A stretch of 64,000 nucleotides of DNA from Agrococcus sp. ARC_14 (GCF_022436485.1 NZ_JAKUDO010000001.1:806001-870000), one strand, 5' to 3'. Positions 15,867 through 24,112 are shown, numbered from the stretch's first letter. The notes: generated by a model from the sequence alone, not told the origin. Numbers and translations: made by a program.

Positions 15867-17219
15867 GTGAGCGCACCGCTCCGCATCGCCGTGATCGGCG
15901 CCGGCCCCGCCGGCATCTACGCCGCCGACATCCTGAAAAGGTCCGCTGCCGAGCAGGGGCGCGACGTCTTCATCGACCTCTTCGAGCACCTGCCTGCGCC
16001 CTACGGGCTCGTCCGCTACGGCGTCGCGCCCGACCACCCGCGCATCAAGGGCATCATCGCCGCGCTCCGCGAGGTCCTCCAGGCGGGCGTCGTTCGGCTG
16101 TTCGGCAACGTGCGCTTCGGCGAGGACATCACGCTCGATGACCTCGAGCGGCACTACCACGGCGTGATCTTCGCCACCGGTGCCACGAGGGACGCCCCGC
16201 TCGAGATCCCCGGCATCGAGCTGCACGGCTCCTACGGCGCAGCCGACTTCGTCTCCTGGTACGACGGCCACCCCGACGTGCCGCGCGAGTGGCCGCTCGA
16301 GGCCAAGGAGATCGCCGTGATCGGCAACGGCAACGTCGCGCTCGACGTCGCCCGCATGCTGGTGAAGCATCCAGAGGACCTGCTGCCCACCGAGGTGCCG
16401 CCCAACGTCGTCGACGGCCTCGAGGCATCCCCCGTCACCGATGTGCACGTGTTCGGCCGCCGCGGCCCCCTGAACGTGAAGTTCACGCCGCTCGAGCTGC
16501 GCGAGCTCGGCGAGCTGCGGGATGTCGACATGATCCTCCACGACGACGACTTCGGCGTCGACCCCGATGAGGAGTCGCTGAAGCAGAACAAGCAGATCCT
16601 GGTGATCTCGCGCGTGCTCGAGCAGTGGCGGCAGCGCGAGACGGGCACCGCCAGCCGGCGACTGCACCTGCACTTCTGGTCGAGGCCGGATGCGGTGCTG
16701 GGCGAGGATGGCGTCGAGGCACTGCGCATCGAGCGCACCCGGCCGACGGAGCAGGGCCTGGAGGGCACGGGGGAGTTCCGCGAGATCCCCGTGCAGGCGG
16801 TCTACCGCGCGGTCGGCTACTTCTCCTCCCCGCTGCAGGACGTGCCGTTCGACGAGCGCCGCGGCGTCATCCCGAACATCGCCGGCCGCGTGCACGACGG
16901 CTCGCGCCCGCTGCCCGGCATGTATGCGACGGGCTGGATCAAGCGCGGCCCCGTCGGCCTCATCGGCCACACGAAGTCGGATGCCAAGGAGACGGTCGAG
17001 CAGCTGCTCGGCGACGAGCACTCCTGGTGGACGCCGGAGGCGTACGACGAGCAGGCGGTGCCGCAGCTGCTCGCCGAGCGCGGCGTGGCCTGGACGGACA
17101 TCGCGGGCTGGATCCGCCTCGACGAGCACGAGATCGGCCTGGGCGAGCCGCATGGCCGAGCACGGGTGAAGGTCGTGCCCCGCGACGAGATGATCGCGGT
17201 CTCGCGCGACGAGCGCTGA
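15867..17219 (+). CDS. fprA: FprA-type NADPH:ferredoxin reductase
   Basis: 450 residues, adrenodoxin-reductase-like flavoprotein. The FAD-binding motif is VIGAGPAGIYAA at 8-19. APYGLVRYGVAPDHPRIK is the hallmark of the FprA group, and the second Rossmann motif for NADPH is VIGNGNVALDVARM near 155-168. FGRRGPLNVKFTPLELRELG follows, and GWIKRGPVGLIGHTKSDAKET closes the FAD site. It probably passes electrons from NADPH to a ferredoxin encoded elsewhere. AAGGAGAACC precedes the GTG. It ends one base before the next gene's TTG start. Confidence 0.92.
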   Translation: MSAPLRIAVIGAGPAGIYAADILKRSAAEQGRDVFIDLFEHLPAPYGLVRYGVAPDHPRIKGIIAALREVLQAGVVRLFGNVRFGEDITLDDLERHYHGVIFATGATRDAPLEIPGIELHGSYGAADFVSWYDGHPDVPREWPLEAKEIAVIGNGNVALDVARMLVKHPEDLLPTEVPPNVVDGLEASPVTDVHVFGRRGPLNVKFTPLELRELGELRDVDMILHDDDFGVDPDEESLKQNKQILVISRVLEQWRQRETGTASRRLHLHFWSRPDAVLGEDGVEALRIERTRPTEQGLEGTGEFREIPVQAVYRAVGYFSSPLQDVPFDERRGVIPNIAGRVHDGSRPLPGMYATGWIKRGPVGLIGHTKSDAKETVEQLLGDEHSWWTPEAYDEQAVPQLLAERGVAWTDIAGWIRLDEHEIGLGEPHGRARVKVVPRDEMIAVSRDER

Positions 17220-17220
17220 C

Positions 17221-17985
17221 TTGGAGCCCGGCGGCTTCCTGCTGATCGCGCTCGCCTCGATGGGTGCCGGGGCGATCAATGCGGCGGCCGGCGGCGGCAC
17301 GCTCATCACCTTCCCGGCGATGCTCGCGGCCGGCATGACGCCGCTGGCGGCGAACATCACCTCGTCGGTCGGGCTGCTGGCCGGCAGCCTGGGTGGCGCC
17401 TGGTCCTACCGCGCGGAGCTGCGCAGCCGGAGGCGCCGCTTCCTCGCCAACGCGCCCTTCGCGGCGGTCGGCGGGCTGGTGGGCGCGGCGCTGCTGCTGC
17501 TCACGCCCTCCGACTCGTTCACGGCGATCGTGCCGTGGCTGGTGCTCACCGCCGCCTGCCTGTTCGCCCTGCAGCCGCTCGTGACCCGCATCGTGCGCCG
17601 CAACGCCGAGGGGGAGCCCGATCCCGAGGCGACGGGCGGCTGGCCGGTGCGGCTCGCGTTCCTCGCGATCGGCGTCTACGGCTCCTACTTCGGGGCGGGC
17701 ATCGGCGTCATGATGCTCGCGGTGCTCGGCGTCGTGATCCACGACTCGCTGCAGCACCACAATGCGCTGAAGAACCTCACCGCCCTGGTGGTCAACGGCT
17801 CCGGCGTGCTCATCCTCGCCTTCTCGCCGCTCGTGCACTGGGGCGTGGTCGCGATCATGCTCGCTGGCTCCCTGGTGGGTGGCGTCGCGGGCGGCTGGCT
17901 CTCGCGGCGGGTGCCGTCGTGGGCGCTGCGCGCGCTCGTGATCGGCTTCGCCCTCTGGGTGGGGCTCTCGATGCTGCTGGGCTGA
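17221..17985 (+). CDS. TSUP-family permease (TauE/SafE)
   Basis: 254 residues with about eight helices in two similar halves. The N-terminal half has MGAGAINAAAGGGTLITFPAM-like sequence and the second half IGVYGSYFGAGIGVMMLAVLG, the paired G-rich motifs of the TauE/SafE sulfite/sulfonate exporter family. The central loop RNAEGEPDPEATGG is cytoplasmic. The substrate is unknown. It starts with TTG at 17221, directly behind the fprA stop. The 22-base gap to convergent cls has no terminator or repeat. Confidence 0.85.
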   Translation: MEPGGFLLIALASMGAGAINAAAGGGTLITFPAMLAAGMTPLAANITSSVGLLAGSLGGAWSYRAELRSRRRRFLANAPFAAVGGLVGAALLLLTPSDSFTAIVPWLVLTAACLFALQPLVTRIVRRNAEGEPDPEATGGWPVRLAFLAIGVYGSYFGAGIGVMMLAVLGVVIHDSLQHHNALKNLTALVVNGSGVLILAFSPLVHWGVVAIMLAGSLVGGVAGGWLSRRVPSWALRALVIGFALWVGLSMLLG

Positions 17986-18007
17986 CCGGGCTGCGGCAGG
18001 CGCAGCG

Positions 18008-19459
18008 CTACTGCAGCGCGGAGGTCAGGCGGGCGATGCTGTCGAACGCCTGCGTGATGCGAGGGCGGGCCATCCACGACTCCAGCGTGAGCGTCGTCGA
18101 CTGCCGACGGTACCCATCCGCCGTCGCCTGCAGCTGGTCGACCATCGACGCGCCCTCGATGAGCATCGACACCTCGAAGTTGAGGCCGAACGAGCGCATG
18201 TCGATGTTCGACGAGCCGATCACCGAGACGCGGTCGTCGAAGGTCATGAACTTCGAGTGCAGCACGGTGGGCTTGGCGAACAGCGTGATCTTGACGCCGG
18301 CGCGCAGCAGCTCCTCGTAGTAGGAGCGCTGCGCGTGGTAGGTCCAGAACTGGTCGCCGACCTCGCTCGCGAACAGCTCGACATCGATGCCGCGCATGGC
18401 AGCAGAGGTGATCGCGTAGCGCATGGCCTCGTCGGGCACGAAGTAGGGGCTGACGATCGTGATGCGCTCCTCGGCGGCGTGCACGAGCTCGAGGAAGATG
18501 CGCAGGTTGATCTCGCCCTCGAAGCCGGGGCCGGAGGGCACGACGGATGCGTTGAGGTCGCCGTCGGCCGGCGGGGGGTCGCTGGCGAGCTCCACGAGCT
18601 CGTTCGTCTCTGCCCACCAGTCCGACCAGAAGAGCACGTCGAGGGCGACGACGGAGGGGCCCTCCAGCTCGACCCAGGAGTCGCGCCACTGCAGCCCGCG
18701 GCGCAGGTTGCGCTTCCAGAGGTAGGAGGGGTCGATGAGGTTGAGCGAGCCGGTGAAGCCGACATCGCCGTCGATCACGACGAGCTTGCGGTGATTGCGC
18801 AGGTCGGGGCGCTGCCAGTCGCCCTTCCAGGGCCGCAGCGGCAGCATGTCGCGCAGCTCTGCCCCCATGCGCTCGAGCCGCGCGACCGTCTCGGTGCGCC
18901 GCGGGTAGCGCACGCTCGTGAGGTGGTCGACGAGCACCCGCACGGTCACGCCGCGCGCTGCCGCCCGCTCGAGCGCGGCGAAGAACACCTCGGTGCGCTC
19001 GGAGGCCACGATGAGGTAGAACTCGACGTGCACGAAGCGGCTCGCCTGATCGATGCGGCGGGCCATGGCTTCGAGCTGGTCGTCGAACTCATCCCACACG
19101 CGGGCCTTCGTGTCGCCCACGTGCGGCATCGACGAGAGCTGGCGATTGAGCTCGATGACGCCGGGCAGCCAGCTGGGCCTGCCGGGCAGGGCCTCGGCAT
19201 CGCCGATGTCGATCGTGCTCTCGCCGATCAGCTCTTGAATGGCCGCCATCTTCTTGCGGCGGCCGGCGGGCAGCCGGGTGTTGCCGAGCAGCCCGAAGAT
19301 GATCCAGCCCGCGATCGGCTGGATCATGATGATCAGCAGCCAGGCGATGGCGGATGCGGGCCTGCGGTTGTAGGGCACGACCACGAGCGCCAGCAGTCGC
19401 AGCGCCACGTCGACCGTGACGTAGAGCGCGGTGAGCGCCTGGGTGAACGTCAGCTCCAC
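18008..19459 (-). CDS. cls: cardiolipin synthase
   Basis: 483 residues, phospholipase-D superfamily membrane enzyme. Two N-terminal helices (about 6-28 and 35-58) contain the PLDc_N pattern RRPASAIAWLLIIMIQP. The catalytic motifs are HRKLVVID at 223-230 and HSKFMTFD at 401-408, each followed by GSLN/GSSN. It joins two phosphatidylglycerol molecules, or PG with CDP-DAG, at the inner membrane. The GTG start at 19459 has only a weak GAAGG upstream. It is separated from yajQ by 49 bases. Confidence 0.92.
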   Translation of the reverse strand: MELTFTQALTALYVTVDVALRLLALVVVPYNRRPASAIAWLLIIMIQPIAGWIIFGLLGNTRLPAGRRKKMAAIQELIGESTIDIGDAEALPGRPSWLPGVIELNRQLSSMPHVGDTKARVWDEFDDQLEAMARRIDQASRFVHVEFYLIVASERTEVFFAALERAAARGVTVRVLVDHLTSVRYPRRTETVARLERMGAELRDMLPLRPWKGDWQRPDLRNHRKLVVIDGDVGFTGSLNLIDPSYLWKRNLRRGLQWRDSWVELEGPSVVALDVLFWSDWWAETNELVELASDPPPADGDLNASVVPSGPGFEGEINLRIFLELVHAAEERITIVSPYFVPDEAMRYAITSAAMRGIDVELFASEVGDQFWTYHAQRSYYEELLRAGVKITLFAKPTVLHSKFMTFDDRVSVIGSSNIDMRSFGLNFEVSMLIEGASMVDQLQATADGYRRQSTTLTLESWMARPRITQAFDSIARLTSALQ

Positions 19460-19508
19460 AGGATCGCCTTCACGGCAGCGGCGATCGCACGGCGGCGGGG
19501 TGCCGGCG

Positions 19509-19997
19509 TCAGCGGAAGTTGACGAACTGGAGGTCGAACTCGAAGTCGGCGCCCTTGAGCAGCTGGATGGCCGCCTGCAGATCGTCGCGGCTCTTGGAGC
19601 TCACGCGCACCTCTTCGCCCTGGATCTGGCTCTTGATCGACTTCGGGCCCTGCTCCCGCAGCAGCTTCGTGACCTTCTTGCCGTCCTCGGTCGAGATGCC
19701 GTCCTTCAGGGCGATCTCGATGCGGAACTCCTTGCCAGAGGGGTAGGGGTCGCCCTGCTCGAGCATCTTGAGGTCGATGCCGCGCTTGATGAACTTCGTC
19801 TGCACGACGTCGAGCACCGCCTTGACGCGCTCCTCGGAGGAGGCCTTCAGCAGCAGCTTCTCGCCGCTCCAGGCCACGTCGGCACCGACGCCCTTGAAGT
19901 CGTAGCGCTGCTCGACCTCCTTGCGCGCCTGGTTGACGGCGTTGTCGGCCTCCATCTTGTCGACCTTGCTGACCACATCGAACGAGGAATCTGCCAT
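19509..19997 (-). CDS. yajQ: YajQ-family nucleotide-binding protein
   Basis: 162 residues, full family length. It begins MADSSFDVVSKVDKMEADNA and has QRYDFKGVGADV, QTKFIKRGIDLKMLEQGDPYPSG, IKSQIQGEEVRVSSKSRDDLQ, and the terminal LQFVNFR, all typical of YajQ. The family folds as two RRM-like domains and binds nucleotides; cyclic-di-GMP binding is shown for some proteobacterial members. Its role here is unknown. TAGGAT at 20004-20009 supports the ATG. cls may be read from the same promoter. Confidence 0.92.
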   Translation of the reverse strand: MADSSFDVVSKVDKMEADNAVNQARKEVEQRYDFKGVGADVAWSGEKLLLKASSEERVKAVLDVVQTKFIKRGIDLKMLEQGDPYPSGKEFRIEIALKDGISTEDGKKVTKLLREQGPKSIKSQIQGEEVRVSSKSRDDLQAAIQLLKGADFEFDLQFVNFR

Positions 19998-20003
19998 GCC
20001 CCG

Positions 20004-20009
20004 ATCCTA
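20004..20009 (-). promoter_or_regulatory. -10 hexamer TAGGAT for yajQ
   Basis: TAGGAT ends 7 bases before the ATG at 19997; leaderless spacing. Confidence 0.5.
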
Positions 20010-20108
20010 CGCACCCGATGCGGGCATCGCAGAGGGCGCTCGGGCCCCGCGGCTCCACAGGCTCGAGCGCTCGTTGCAAGAAGCGCTCGCGCGGTTGGCG
20101 CATTCATG

Positions 20109-20128
20109 TACCATTGGTAACTAATACC
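20109..20128 (+). promoter_or_regulatory. overlapping palindromes, candidate MarR operator
   Basis: TACCATTGGTA (20109-20119) and GGTAACTAATACC (20116-20128) are overlapping palindromes in an unusually AT-rich patch just before the SnoaL-MarR operon. They overlap the likely -10 region (TAACTA or TAATAC). Autoregulation by the MarR protein at 20553 is the simplest reading. Confidence 0.5.
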
Positions 20129-20151
20129 GCAAGTAACGAAATGTGGAGCCC

Positions 20152-20556
20152 ATGGACGAAGCGCAGAATGTGCAGCTGGTGCGAGATGCGCTCGCTGCCG
20201 CTGACCGCGGAGACGCGCTGGCCTGTGAGGCGGCAATGCATCCCGACCTGGTCGTGACGATGGCCGGCGTCCCAGAGGCGATCGCAGGACGAGATGCGTG
20301 GATGGGCGGTGTCTTGGAGATGTCGACCGCCTTCCCGGATCTCCGCACCTCCGTGCTCGACGCCGTTGCGTCTGACGATCGTGTCGCGGTGCGGAGCGTC
20401 ATCACTGGCACGCACCGCGGCTCCTTCACTGGCATCGAGGCGAGCGGGCGCTCCATAGAGGTCATGAGCCACGACTTCTACCGGATCGAGGCGGGGCGGA
20501 TCGTCGAGGCGTGGATCGTCACCGACATCGGCACCCTCTTCTCGCAGATCTCATGA
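20152..20556 (+). CDS. SnoaL/NTF2-like protein
   Basis: 134 residues. ALAAADRGDALACEAAMHPDL, GVPEAIAGRDAWMGGVLEMSTAFPDLR-type sequence and GIEASGRSIEVMSHDFYRIEAGRIVEAWIV form the SnoaL-like polyketide-cyclase/NTF2 fold pattern. The HDFYRIEAGRI...W strand ending is characteristic. Such proteins bind or isomerise small hydrophobic ligands; the ligand is unknown. It may detoxify or sense an effector of the co-encoded MarR regulator (inference). ATG 20152 is chosen with GGAG just upstream; an in-frame GTG at 20143 is possible. It overlaps the MarR gene by ATGA. Confidence 0.75.
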   Translation: MDEAQNVQLVRDALAAADRGDALACEAAMHPDLVVTMAGVPEAIAGRDAWMGGVLEMSTAFPDLRTSVLDAVASDDRVAVRSVITGTHRGSFTGIEASGRSIEVMSHDFYRIEAGRIVEAWIVTDIGTLFSQIS

Positions 20557-20996
20557 GCACCGACATCCTGAACCAGCTGCTCGCCATCAGCGACCTGTTG
20601 CGGCGCGACATGGCACGGGCCTTCGACGGGACGCCCCTGACGGAATCGCGTGCTGCCGTGCTCTGGACGTTGCAGACGCAGGGCCCTTCCACGCAGCGCG
20701 AGGTCGCAGCCGCGCTCGAGATCAGTGCCAAGCACGTGTCGACGCTCGTCGATGCTCTGGAGCAGAGCGGCTACGTCACCCGATCGCCGCATCCCTCCGA
20801 TCGCAGAGCGGTCTTGCTCGAGCTGACCGAGGGCGCGGCGACGACGATGGCTGCGATGGAGCGCGAGCACCGGGAGCTCACCGCCACGCTCGTCGACGCT
20901 GTCGAGCCAGGTGATCTGCCGGCAGTGGAGCGAGCGCTGGCGGCCGTCCACGAACGGCTGCGAACGCTGACCGAGGCTGAGGAGACGGCGACGTGA
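20553..20996 (+). CDS. MarR-family transcriptional regulator
   Basis: 147 residues, winged helix-turn-helix. The DNA-binding core is TQREVAAALEISAKHVSTLVDALEQSGYVTRSPHPSDRRA-like (residues about 45-85), including the wing DRRAVLLELT. An N-terminal helix and a C-terminal dimerisation helix flank it. Ligand-responsive repressor, probably acting on the palindromes at 20109-20128. The start overlaps the SnoaL stop (ATGA) and its stop overlaps the next gene's GTG, so the three genes are translationally coupled. Confidence 0.85.
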   Translation: MSTDILNQLLAISDLLRRDMARAFDGTPLTESRAAVLWTLQTQGPSTQREVAAALEISAKHVSTLVDALEQSGYVTRSPHPSDRRAVLLELTEGAATTMAAMEREHRELTATLVDAVEPGDLPAVERALAAVHERLRTLTEAEETAT

Positions 20997-21646
20997 GCGG
21001 CCCTGTCGCCCGCGCGGCCGCCGGTGAGAGAGCGCGCTCGCCGGTCTGGGCGCTCGTCACGCGCATGGCGGCCCTCGAGAAGCTCATCTACGGCAGCATC
21101 GGTCGTGCGGTGCTGCGTCGGCCGGCCGTGCCGGTCGGGGCGAACGGATTCGGCTATCACAGCCAGTCGATCACGGTGCTCGTCATCTTCATCGTGCTCT
21201 CCGCCTTCGAGATCGTCATCGTCGATCTGATCGTGCACCAGTGGCTCATCCCACGCCTCGTGCTGCTGATCGTCGGCATCTGGGGTGTGGTGTGGATGAC
21301 GGGGCTGCTCTGCGCGCATGTCATGCGGCCCCACACCGTGGGGCCCGACGGCGTGCGCGTGCGAGACGGGCTCGACCTCGACGTGCACGTCCCCTGGAGT
21401 GACGTCTACTCCGTGACGATCGGGACCGTCACGGACGAGCCGAAGTCTCCGCGTCTCGTCGACGACGCCACGACGCTCGCCGTGCGGGTGTCGGACGCCA
21501 CCAACATCTCGATCGTGCTGGAGGGCGCGACGCGGGTGGTGCTGCCGGGCTCGAACCCCAAGGGCGGCGAGCAGCAGATCTCGACGGTGCGGCTCTGGGC
21601 CGACGACCCGAAGGCCTTTCTCGCCGCCGTGGGCGAGCACATCTAG
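20993..21646 (+). CDS. membrane protein with PH-like C-terminal domain, unknown
   Basis: 217 residues. A 55-residue N-terminal cytoplasmic part is followed by two helices (ITVLVIFIVLSAFEIVIVDLIV and VLLIVGIWGVVWMTGLL). A beta-rich tail follows, with VGPDGVRVRDGLDLDVHVPWSDVYSVTIGT-type sequence ending WADDPKAFLAAVGEHI. The tail pattern looks like a bacterial pleckstrin-homology-like domain (inference only). It is the third gene of the SnoaL-MarR operon (GTGA overlap) and may be the regulated target. Confidence 0.65.
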   Translation: MSGPVARAAAGERARSPVWALVTRMAALEKLIYGSIGRAVLRRPAVPVGANGFGYHSQSITVLVIFIVLSAFEIVIVDLIVHQWLIPRLVLLIVGIWGVVWMTGLLCAHVMRPHTVGPDGVRVRDGLDLDVHVPWSDVYSVTIGTVTDEPKSPRLVDDATTLAVRVSDATNISIVLEGATRVVLPGSNPKGGEQQISTVRLWADDPKAFLAAVGEHI

Positions 21647-21734
21647 AGCTCGGCTGCCGACTCCTGCTGCGCACGAGCGCCTGTGTCCATCGCAGCAGGC
21701 GTCACGGGGTTGCTGTGGCGGCTGACGCAACGCA

Positions 21735-21761
21735 GAAGCCCCGTCGCATGGACGGGGCTTC
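21735..21761 (-). terminator. intrinsic-type terminator downstream of tRNA-Tyr
   Basis: GAAGCCCCGTC / GACGGGGCTTC perfect 11-base arms around a 5-base loop, just past the tRNA 3' end on the minus strand. A few T residues follow in that direction. It may also stop readthrough from the plus-strand operon. Confidence 0.65.
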
Positions 21762-21767
21762 GGAACG

Positions 21768-21849
21768 TGGCGAGTGAGGGATTCGAACCCCCGAAGGCTG
21801 AGCCGTCTGATTTACAGTCAGATCCCTTTGGCCGCTAGGGTAACTCGCC
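21768..21849 (-). tRNA. tRNA-Tyr (anticodon GTA)
   Basis: Acceptor arms GGCGAGT / ACTCGCC, discriminator A, anticodon stem-loop CTGACTGTAAATCAG with GTA, a long class-II variable arm, and T loop GGTTCGAATCC. About 82 bases; CCA is not encoded. Confidence 0.95.
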
Positions 21850-21872
21850 GTGGCCGATCAAGGCCGCCGTCC

Positions 21873-21878
21873 AGCATA
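21873..21878 (-). promoter_or_regulatory. -10 hexamer TATGCT for tRNA-Tyr
   Basis: TATGCT on the minus strand, 24 bases upstream of the mature tRNA 5' end, which leaves room for a short 5' leader removed by RNase P. No clear -35 is seen. Confidence 0.4.
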
Positions 21879-21929
21879 CATGGCTCACAGGGCCGTCGAC
21901 GACCTCCGCGGCGCCTCGTCAGACGGCGA

Positions 21930-21935
21930 TAGGTT
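21930..21935 (+). promoter_or_regulatory. -10 hexamer TAGGTT
   Basis: TAGGTT ends 7 bases before the inositol-phosphatase ATG at 21942; leaderless spacing. Confidence 0.5.
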
Positions 21936-21941
21936 CGACCC

Positions 21942-22745
21942 ATGAGCGAGCTCCACGACCTGCTCGTCGGCCTCGCCGTCGACGCCGCGATCCTCGCCCG
22001 CAGCCGCCGTGCGGCGGGCGTCACGATCGCCGCGAGCAAGTCGAGCCTCGTCGACATCGTGACCGAGGCCGACCGCGAGGTCGAGCGCCTGGTCGTCGAC
22101 CGCATCCGCGCCGCCCGGCCAGACGACGGCATCCTCGGCGAGGAGGGCACGAGCATCGCCGGCACCTCGGGCCTGACCTGGGTGATCGATCCGATCGACG
22201 GCACCGTCAACTACCTCTACGACATCCCGGCCTACGCCGTCTCGATCGCGCTGGTCGAGGGTGAGCCCGATCCGACCACGTGGCGCGCGATCTCTGCGGC
22301 CGTCGTCAACGCCGCCACCGGCGAGGTCTTCGAGGCGCAGCGCGGCGGCGGGGCCCGGCATGACGGCCGTGCGATCAGGGTGGCGGATGCGGTGCCCGCC
22401 GAGATCGCGCTGGTCGGCACCGGGTTCGGGTACGACGCGCAGCGCAGGCAGCGGCAGGCCGCGGTGGTGCAGGGGCTCATCGGCTCCGTGCGCGACATTC
22501 GCCGCATCGGCTCCGCCGCGCTCGACCTCGCCTTCGTCGCGAGCGGCCGGCTGAACGCCTACTTCGAGCGCGGGCTGCAGCCGTGGGACATGGCTGCCGG
22601 CGCCCTGCTCGTCGAGGAGGCGGGCGGCGCTGTGACCGGCTGGAACGGCGAGCCTGCGAGCACCGAATTCCTGCTGGCGGCAGCGCCGGCGCTCGCCGAC
22701 GAGCTCATGGCACTACTGGCCCCGTTGCGGCCCGACGAGGTGTGA
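21942..22745 (+). CDS. inositol monophosphatase family protein
   Basis: 267 residues, Li-sensitive metal-dependent phosphatase fold. Motifs in order: SSLVDIVTEADREVE (metal-binding region), GILGEEGTS with the catalytic glutamate, VIDPIDGTVNYLY (the DPIDGT signature with two metal aspartates), and the C-terminal LQPWDMAAGALLVEEAGGAVT with the WDxAAG motif. It may act on inositol phosphate, histidinol phosphate or sugar phosphates; the substrate cannot be decided. It is a single-gene unit with a predicted leaderless message, between tRNA-Tyr and the M23 peptidase. Confidence 0.88.
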   Translation: MSELHDLLVGLAVDAAILARSRRAAGVTIAASKSSLVDIVTEADREVERLVVDRIRAARPDDGILGEEGTSIAGTSGLTWVIDPIDGTVNYLYDIPAYAVSIALVEGEPDPTTWRAISAAVVNAATGEVFEAQRGGGARHDGRAIRVADAVPAEIALVGTGFGYDAQRRQRQAAVVQGLIGSVRDIRRIGSAALDLAFVASGRLNAYFERGLQPWDMAAGALLVEEAGGAVTGWNGEPASTEFLLAAAPALADELMALLAPLRPDEV

Positions 22746-22756
22746 GCCTTGCCAGG

Positions 22757-22773
22757 CCGTTATCAATCCGTTA
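22757..22773 (+). promoter_or_regulatory. MtrA-box-like direct repeat upstream of the M23 peptidase
   Basis: CCGTTA-TCAAT-CCGTTA, a perfect direct repeat with an 11-base period. On the other strand it reads TAACGG-N5-TAACGG, like known MtrA boxes. A possible -10, TACATT at 22772-22777, overlaps the second half. Confidence 0.5.
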
Positions 22774-22870
22774 CATTAGAGCGTTGGAGAACGTGAAGCG
22801 TGTGTCATCGGCATGCCTTTGCACCCGAGAGCCGGTTCATGCGACGATCGATGCCGGCAGGGCCGCCCGT

Positions 22871-22884
22871 CGCTCAGTTGAGCG
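22871..22884 (+). other. small hairpin in the M23 leader
   Basis: CGCTCA-GT-TGAGCG, a perfect 6-base stem within the roughly 145-base leader between the putative promoter and the GTG at 22928. It matches no riboswitch class I recognise. Confidence 0.3.
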
Positions 22885-22927
22885 CAGCGCGACCTGTGAC
22901 CCCAGAGACCTGTAGGACGGCCAAAGC

Positions 22928-24103
22928 GTGACGCACCCCACCCGACGAGCACTGCGCTCGTCAGCTGTGGACGCTGCGCGACCCGACTCCGACCGGCCCG
23001 TCACCCGCCGCGAGATGCGCGATCTCGAGCGTGCATCCGAGTCGATCGCGATGACGGCGAACGAGGCCCGCGCCGCTGAGCGTGTCACCGTCGTCCAGGG
23101 CTCAGCCCCGCTCTACACCAGCCGCCGTGCCATGCGCGAGGCCGCGACCCGCGTCGCGCAGGATCTCTCCGTCAGCATCGCCGAGTCGACCTACACCGCG
23201 CCGATCATCACGGTCGACGCGCCGTCGCTCGGCAACGGCGGCGAGACGGTCCCCGGGGTGCGCGCACGGCCGTTCACGCCTCGCGTCGTGCGTCAGGCGC
23301 CCGTCGCACCGCCGTCGCGGCCCGCACGCAGCGCCCGCCGCATCGCGCAGAAGATCTCCGCGGGCGGCGCGCTGCTGTTCATCGGCTCGCTGGTCGTCGT
23401 GACCTCGCTGCCCGCGCAGGCGGTGCAGACGGCGAACGGCATCGACCCCGAGGTCGCGCAGATCCACGACGTGCAGACCATCGAGAGCGTCACCGCTGAA
23501 GCCACCACCTACTTCGCGCGCGACAACGTCACGGTGAACGACCAGGTCGCCGCCGCGCGCATGTCCGAGGGCGAGCGCGCCGCCTATCAGGCCGTCGCCG
23601 ACGGCGAGACGCCCGGCCCGTCCTACACGGGCGACCCGGCGTTCCCGCAGGTGTGGGACATGCTCGACACCGGCGTCGTGCAGACGCCCTTCCCGAACCT
23701 GGACCAGGTGCCGATGTCGAGCCAGTTCGGCTACCGGCCCGGCGGCTTCCACGGCGGCAGCGACCTCACCCCGGGCATCGGCACCGAGATCCGCCCGATC
23801 GCGAACGGCGTGGTCTCTGCGGTCTGGCAGGGCAACAATCCCGGTGGCGGTGGCTACGCGGTCTTCATCGATCACAAGATCGACGGCGAGTTCGTGCAGT
23901 CCTGGTACGCGCACATGATGCCCGGCTCGATCACCGTCGAGGTCGGCCAGGTCGTCGACATCACCGACGTCCTCGGCCAGGTCGGCAGCTCCGGTCGGTC
24001 GACCGGCCCGCACCTGCACCTCGAGCTCAAGAACGCCGACTACGTCTCGTTCGACCCGATGCTGTGGCTGCAGTCGCGCGAGATGAATCTCGAGAACCGC
24101 TAG
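22928..24103 (+). CDS. M23-family cell-wall peptidase with long cytoplasmic N-terminus
   Basis: 391 residues. A basic cytoplasmic segment of about 143 residues contains two RR motifs (TRREMRDLE at 26-34 and SRRAMREA at 65-72). One helix spans about 144-165. The extracytoplasmic part ends in a LytM/M23 domain: HGGSDL at 275-280 with zinc ligands His275 and Asp279, and HLHLE at 362-366 with the third ligand and catalytic His. It cleaves peptidoglycan cross-links or acts as a hydrolase activator. GTG start. The upstream MtrA-box-like repeat suggests control by the MtrAB cell-envelope system (inference). Confidence 0.85.
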   Translation: MTHPTRRALRSSAVDAARPDSDRPVTRREMRDLERASESIAMTANEARAAERVTVVQGSAPLYTSRRAMREAATRVAQDLSVSIAESTYTAPIITVDAPSLGNGGETVPGVRARPFTPRVVRQAPVAPPSRPARSARRIAQKISAGGALLFIGSLVVVTSLPAQAVQTANGIDPEVAQIHDVQTIESVTAEATTYFARDNVTVNDQVAAARMSEGERAAYQAVADGETPGPSYTGDPAFPQVWDMLDTGVVQTPFPNLDQVPMSSQFGYRPGGFHGGSDLTPGIGTEIRPIANGVVSAVWQGNNPGGGGYAVFIDHKIDGEFVQSWYAHMMPGSITVEVGQVVDITDVLGQVGSSGRSTGPHLHLELKNADYVSFDPMLWLQSREMNLENR

Positions 24104-24112
24104 CGCTCACCC

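Noticed and set aside
22774..22927. Possible c-di-AMP (ydaO-type) riboswitch in the leader of the M23 peptidase
   Set aside because: I could not find the conserved pseudo-symmetric core motifs; only a short hairpin is visible. A covariance-model search would settle it.
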